A stretch of 64,000 nt of DNA from Alphaproteobacteria bacterium. Lineage in GTDB: Bacteria > Pseudomonadota > Alphaproteobacteria > Sphingomonadales > Sphingomonadaceae. Position 1 is the first letter of the stretch. Every line of letters begins with the position of its first letter. A program made the translations under genes and the position numbers. The stretch is from NCBI GenBank assembly GCA_030431875.1, contig JAUIIG010000003.1:30402-94401 (forward strand), given 5' to 3'. The notes below the pieces were generated by a model. It did no database searches and was not told the DNA's origin. It saw only the letters and a list, made by a program, of their open reading frames with translations. This document shows, piece after piece, positions 60,697 to 64,000 of the stretch.

Positions 60697-62541
60697 TCAG
60701 CTTTCTTGCTGGCTGGCGATCCAGCGGTCGACCCGCGTTTCGAGGATGGGCAGCGGCACGTTGCCGCCGCCCAGCACCACGTCGTGGAAGCCGCGGACGT
60801 CGAACTCGTCACCCAGTGCCTCCTCAGCGCGGGCGCGCAGCTGCTGGAGGCGGATCATGCCGATCTTGTAGCTGGTCGCCTGTCCCGGCCAGACGATGTA
60901 GCGCCGGATCTCGGACTTTGCGGAAGTTTCCGAGGTGGCGGAATTCTCCATCGCGTAATCGATGGCCTGCTGTTCGGTCCAGCCCTTGGAGTGGATGCCG
61001 GTATCGACCACGAGCCGGATCGCGCGCCAGAGCTCGTTCTGCAGGCGGCCGAAGTCCGAATAGGGATCCTCGAACCCGCCCATTTCCTTGGCCAGTGCCT
61101 CGGCATAAAGCGCCCAGCCTTCGCCGAAGGCCGAAATGAACGGCCCTTGCGACTGGAACATCGGCACGCCTTCCAGCTCCTGCGCGATCGAGATCTGCAT
61201 GTGGTGGCCGGGAATCCCCTCGTGATAGGCAATCGTCTCCAGCTCGGGGATGGGCATGGAGGTCATGTCCGACAGGTGGGCGTAGTAGATGCCCGGGCGC
61301 GAACCGTCCGGCGTGCCGGGGCGATAGTGCTGGGCGGCGCCGTCCTGTTCGCGGAAGGCTTCCACCCGGCGCACCTCCAGCGGGGCCTGCGGCAGCGTGC
61401 CGAACCAGTCGGGAATCCGTTCCTCCATGGCGTCGATCAGCACGGTGGCGCGGTCGATGTACATCTGCGCCCCGGCTTCGTTGTCCGGATAGAAGAACTG
61501 CGGATCGGTGCGCACGAATTCGAAGAATTCCTGCAGCGTGCCCTCGAAGCCGACCTGCTCCATGATGGCTTCCATCTCGCCGTGGATGCGTGCGACCTCC
61601 GACAGCCCCAGCTCGTGGATTTCGTCTGCGGTCATGTCGGTGGTGGTCATGGTGCTGAGGGCATAGGCGTAATAGGCCTCGCCATTGGGCAGGGCGCTGG
61701 CACCCTGCGCAACTTCGTCGCTGTTGGGCATGTCCTCGGTGAACCAGTCGACCAGGTTCTGGTAGCCCGGCCCCATGCCTTCCACCAGCGCCACGCGAGC
61801 GTCCTCGCGCAGTTCGTCGGCGCGTTCCTCGGTGATAACACCTTCCTCGACCAGCCGGGCAAGGTGGCCTTCGGTGCCAGCCCACATGGCCGAGGGCGGA
61901 CCATCATCGAAGGGAGCGCCGGTGATCAGGCCTTGCGATTCCGCGATCACGGCCTCGTAGGCAAAGCGCGGTGGGCGGACGCCGCCTTCGGCATTGGCCT
62001 GGGCGCGGGCGAGCAGCTGGTCCATCACCCGGCCCATCTGTCCCATGCGCGAGATGAAGGCGACCATGTCGCTTTCGTCCTCGACTGCATGCTGGCTGAG
62101 GAGGAAACTGGGCAGGCCGGTGTGGAAGCCCTGCATCTGGGTAAAGACATATTCCGAACCCCTCCATTCGCCAGCACGTGCGGCGCTTTCGGCGCGGAAC
62201 TTGAACATGTCATAGGCCAGCTGGTCAGCTTCCGACAGCTCGTCGTAGTCGAAGCTGGCTTCCATCTGTGCCAGGGCATCCTGCCACCAGGCGACCTCTG
62301 CCTCGGCGGCTTCGACGCTGAAATCGTCGAGCTGGTCGTAATTGGTCTTCAGGCCAAGGCCGGTCTGGCGGATCGGGCTGAAGGCGAGTTCTTCCTCCCA
62401 CTTCTCGGCGAAGAAGGCGTTGAGGCATTCGCTCTGCGACTGTTCGCATTCGTAGACGGCGACATTGGAGCCCATGGCGTCGCATGCAGCAAGGGCGAGC
62501 GGGGCAGCGGCTGCCAGCAGCAGCGGTGCAAATCTATTCAC
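60697..62541 (-). CDS. DUF885 lipoprotein, metallohydrolase-like
   Basis: A 614-residue lipoprotein (lipobox LAAC, Cys about residue 20) of the DUF885 family. The family's HEG-x-PGHH signature is present as YHEGIPGHHMQ near residue 445, followed by FGEGWALYAEALAKEMG, which together look like an HExxH-type zinc site with a downstream glutamate; a peptidase activity is generally assumed but not shown. GTG 62541 with GAGGG upstream is the best start, because it gives a short clean lipoprotein signal. A terminator follows the gene. Confidence 0.88.
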   Translation of the reverse strand: MNRFAPLLLAAAAPLALAACDAMGSNVAVYECEQSQSECLNAFFAEKWEEELAFSPIRQTGLGLKTNYDQLDDFSVEAAEAEVAWWQDALAQMEASFDYDELSEADQLAYDMFKFRAESAARAGEWRGSEYVFTQMQGFHTGLPSFLLSQHAVEDESDMVAFISRMGQMGRVMDQLLARAQANAEGGVRPPRFAYEAVIAESQGLITGAPFDDGPPSAMWAGTEGHLARLVEEGVITEERADELREDARVALVEGMGPGYQNLVDWFTEDMPNSDEVAQGASALPNGEAYYAYALSTMTTTDMTADEIHELGLSEVARIHGEMEAIMEQVGFEGTLQEFFEFVRTDPQFFYPDNEAGAQMYIDRATVLIDAMEERIPDWFGTLPQAPLEVRRVEAFREQDGAAQHYRPGTPDGSRPGIYYAHLSDMTSMPIPELETIAYHEGIPGHHMQISIAQELEGVPMFQSQGPFISAFGEGWALYAEALAKEMGGFEDPYSDFGRLQNELWRAIRLVVDTGIHSKGWTEQQAIDYAMENSATSETSAKSEIRRYIVWPGQATSYKIGMIRLQQLRARAEEALGDEFDVRGFHDVVLGGGNVPLPILETRVDRWIASQQES

Positions 62542-62601
62542 GGCGGTGGTTTCCCTCGTAACTTTGTCCCTGCGCGGACCTTGGCAGGAATCGCGCAAAA
62601 G

Positions 62602-62632
62602 AAAAGGGCCGGAGGATTGCTCCCCCGGCCCC
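62602..62632 (-). terminator. Terminator of groEL
   Basis: Minus-strand stem GGGCCGG/CCGGCCC extended by GGG/CCU, followed by TTTT; 27 bases after the groEL stop. The 27-bp stem and loop are identical to those of the DUF885 terminator. Confidence 0.88.
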
Positions 62633-62658
62633 GTTTCTCGTTCGGATGGCGTCCGGGC

Positions 62659-64000
62659 TTAGAAGCCCATGCCGCCCATACCGCCCATGCCGCCCATGTC
62701 GGGCATGCCGCCACCGGCAGGCTTGTCTTCCGGCACTTCCGAAATCGCGGCTTCGGTGGTGATCAGCAGGCCAGCGACCGAAGCGGCGTCCTGCAGGGCA
62801 GTGCGCACGACCTTGGTCGGGTCAACCACGCCGGCTGCCACGAGGTTCTCGTAGGTGTCGGTCGCGGCGTTGAAGCCCTGCGTTTCGTCGCCTTCGCGCA
62901 GCAGGTTGCCCGAAACCACGGCACCGTCATGACCGGCATTGGTAGCGATCTGGCGCACCGGAGCCATGATGGCCTGGCGCACGATTTCGACACCGCGGGT
63001 CTGGTCGTTGTTGGCACCGGTGACGCCTTCCAGCGCCTTGGTGGCGTAGAGCAGGGCCGTACCACCGCCCGGGACAATGCCTTCTTCGACGGCTGCACGG
63101 GTGGCGTGCAGGGCGTCGTCGACGCGGTCCTTGCGTTCCTTCACTTCGACTTCCGAAGCACCGCCGACCTTGATCACGGCAACACCGCCAGCGAGCTTGG
63201 CCAGGCGTTCCTGCAGCTTCTCACGGTCGTAGTCCGAGGTGGTCGTTTCGATCTGCGCACGGATCTGTTCGACGCGGGCCTTGATCGCATCCTGGTCGCC
63301 AGCACCATCGACGATGGTGGTGTTGTCCTTGTCGATGGTGACCTTCTTGGCCTGGCCGAGCATCGACAGGCCGACGTTCTCGAGCTTGATGCCGAGGTCT
63401 TCGGAGATCATCTCGCCATTGGTCAGGATCGAAATGTCCTGCAGCATGGCCTTGCGGCGATCACCGAAGCCCGGAGCCTTCACGGCAGCGATCTTCAGGC
63501 CACCGCGCAGCTTGTTGACCACGAGGGTGGCCAGGGCTTCGCCTTCGATGTCTTCGGCGATGATCAGCAGCGGACGACCGGCCTGCACCACGGCTTCGAG
63601 CACCGGCAGCATGGACTGCAGGTTGGACAGCTTCTTCTCGTGGATCAGGATATAGGGATCCTCAAGGACGACCTGCATCTTGTCGGCATCGGTGACGAAG
63701 TACGGCGAGAGGTAGCCGCGGTCAAACTGCATGCCCTCGACGACGTCGAGCTCGGTGACCATGCTCTTGCCTTCTTCGACCGTGATGACGCCGTCCTTGC
63801 CGACCTTCTCCATGGCTTCGGCGATGATGCCGCCCACGGAGCTGTCGTTGTTGGCCGAAATCGAGGCGACTTGCGAAACCGCATTGCCCTCAACCGGCTT
63901 GGCGAGCTCGTGGATCTTGTCCACCACGATCGCGACGGCCTTGTCGATGCCGCGCTTGATCGCCATCGGGTTCGAGCCGGCCGCAACCGACTTCACGCCG
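62659..64000 (-). CDS. groL: Chaperonin GroEL (C-terminal part; gene runs off the window)
   Basis: 60-kDa chaperonin, here the last 447 or so residues; the N-terminus and any groES gene lie beyond position 64000. Visible parts include the apical domain ([20 protein letters not shown]), the intermediate domain with [13 protein letters not shown], and the equatorial end with the Gly-Gly-Met tail ([11 protein letters not shown]). The part present is complete and in frame, with no sign of damage. An internal ATG near 63996 must not be taken as the start. Confidence 0.97.
   Translation of the reverse strand, partial: GVKSVAAGSNPMAIKRGIDKAVAIVVDKIHELAKPVEGNAVSQVASISANNDSSVGGIIAEAMEKVGKDGVITVEEGKSMVTELDVVEGMQFDRGYLSPYFVTDADKMQVVLEDPYILIHEKKLSNLQSMLPVLEAVVQAGRPLLIIAEDIEGEALATLVVNKLRGGLKIAAVKAPGFGDRRKAMLQDISILTNGEMISEDLGIKLENVGLSMLGQAKKVTIDKDNTTIVDGAGDQDAIKARVEQIRAQIETTTSDYDREKLQERLAKLAGGVAVIKVGGASEVEVKERKDRVDDALHATRAAVEEGIVPGGGTALLYATKALEGVTGANNDQTRGVEIVRQAIMAPVRQIATNAGHDGAVVSGNLLREGDETQGFNAATDTYENLVAAGVVDPTKVVRTALQDAASVAGLLITTEAAISEVPEDKPAGGGMPDMGGMGGMGGMGF

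Overview
The window looks like the chromosome of an alphaproteobacterium of the order Sphingomonadales, most likely an Erythrobacteraceae-type organism. The evidence is high GC, a CtrA response regulator with GANTC methylation sites upstream, a DUF4167 protein, a HIG1-type twin-helix protein, a CDC48-like double AAA ATPase and typical alphaproteobacterial gene sets. The genus is inference. I saw no tRNA or rRNA gene, insertion sequence, integrase, phage gene block or CRISPR array. The window ends inside groEL.

Layout. 0.1-5.4 kb: PilZ protein, orphan peptide-binding lipoprotein, DUF4112 protein, the kynA-kynU tryptophan catabolic pair, a small AT-richer ORF and an HNH nuclease. 5.5-13.9 kb: gluQ, HIG1 protein, PduO-type adenosyltransferase, YidH-like protein, mutS, a MaeB-type malic enzyme and an SDR. 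13.9-24.8 kb: trmB, a first MscS channel, ctrA, two unknown genes, rpoN, lptB, a BON-MscS fusion and ppa. 24.9-33.1 kb: a flavin monooxygenase-like gene, then a co-directional block hisS-prfA-prmC-DUF4167-lnt-metK, in which hisS and prfA overlap. 33.1-42.6 kb: membrane proteins, a GbsR/MarR regulator with a palindromic operator, and a minus-strand cluster in which scoA and scoB are separated by two lipoprotein genes. 42.6-51.8 kb: candidate small RNA, CDC48-like ATPase, a third MscS channel, polA, a small acidic lipoprotein, a class A beta-lactamase-like protein and a host-attachment family protein. 51.8-60.6 kb: a methyltransferase-like lipoprotein, then a copper module (DUF305-LVIVD protein, copB, copA, csoR, glutaredoxin-MauE protein) with a clear CsoR operator between copA and csoR, then an APC permease. 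60.6-64 kb: a DUF885 metallohydrolase-like lipoprotein and groEL, each followed by an almost identical terminator.

The most unusual signal is a family of structured intergenic repeats: two solo copies and two head-to-head composites, six modules in 64 kb. Each intact module starts with a perfect 8-9 bp hairpin whose arms differ in every copy while the tetraloop (CTCC) and the adjoining GTCCTCG box are kept. At least two further hairpins in the modules show compensated arm changes. This is what a selected nucleic-acid fold looks like, and I do not recognise it as a named family. A second candidate is an orphan transcript at about 42.85-42.96 kb that ends in a perfect rho-independent terminator and carries two CU-rich anti-Shine-Dalgarno motifs.
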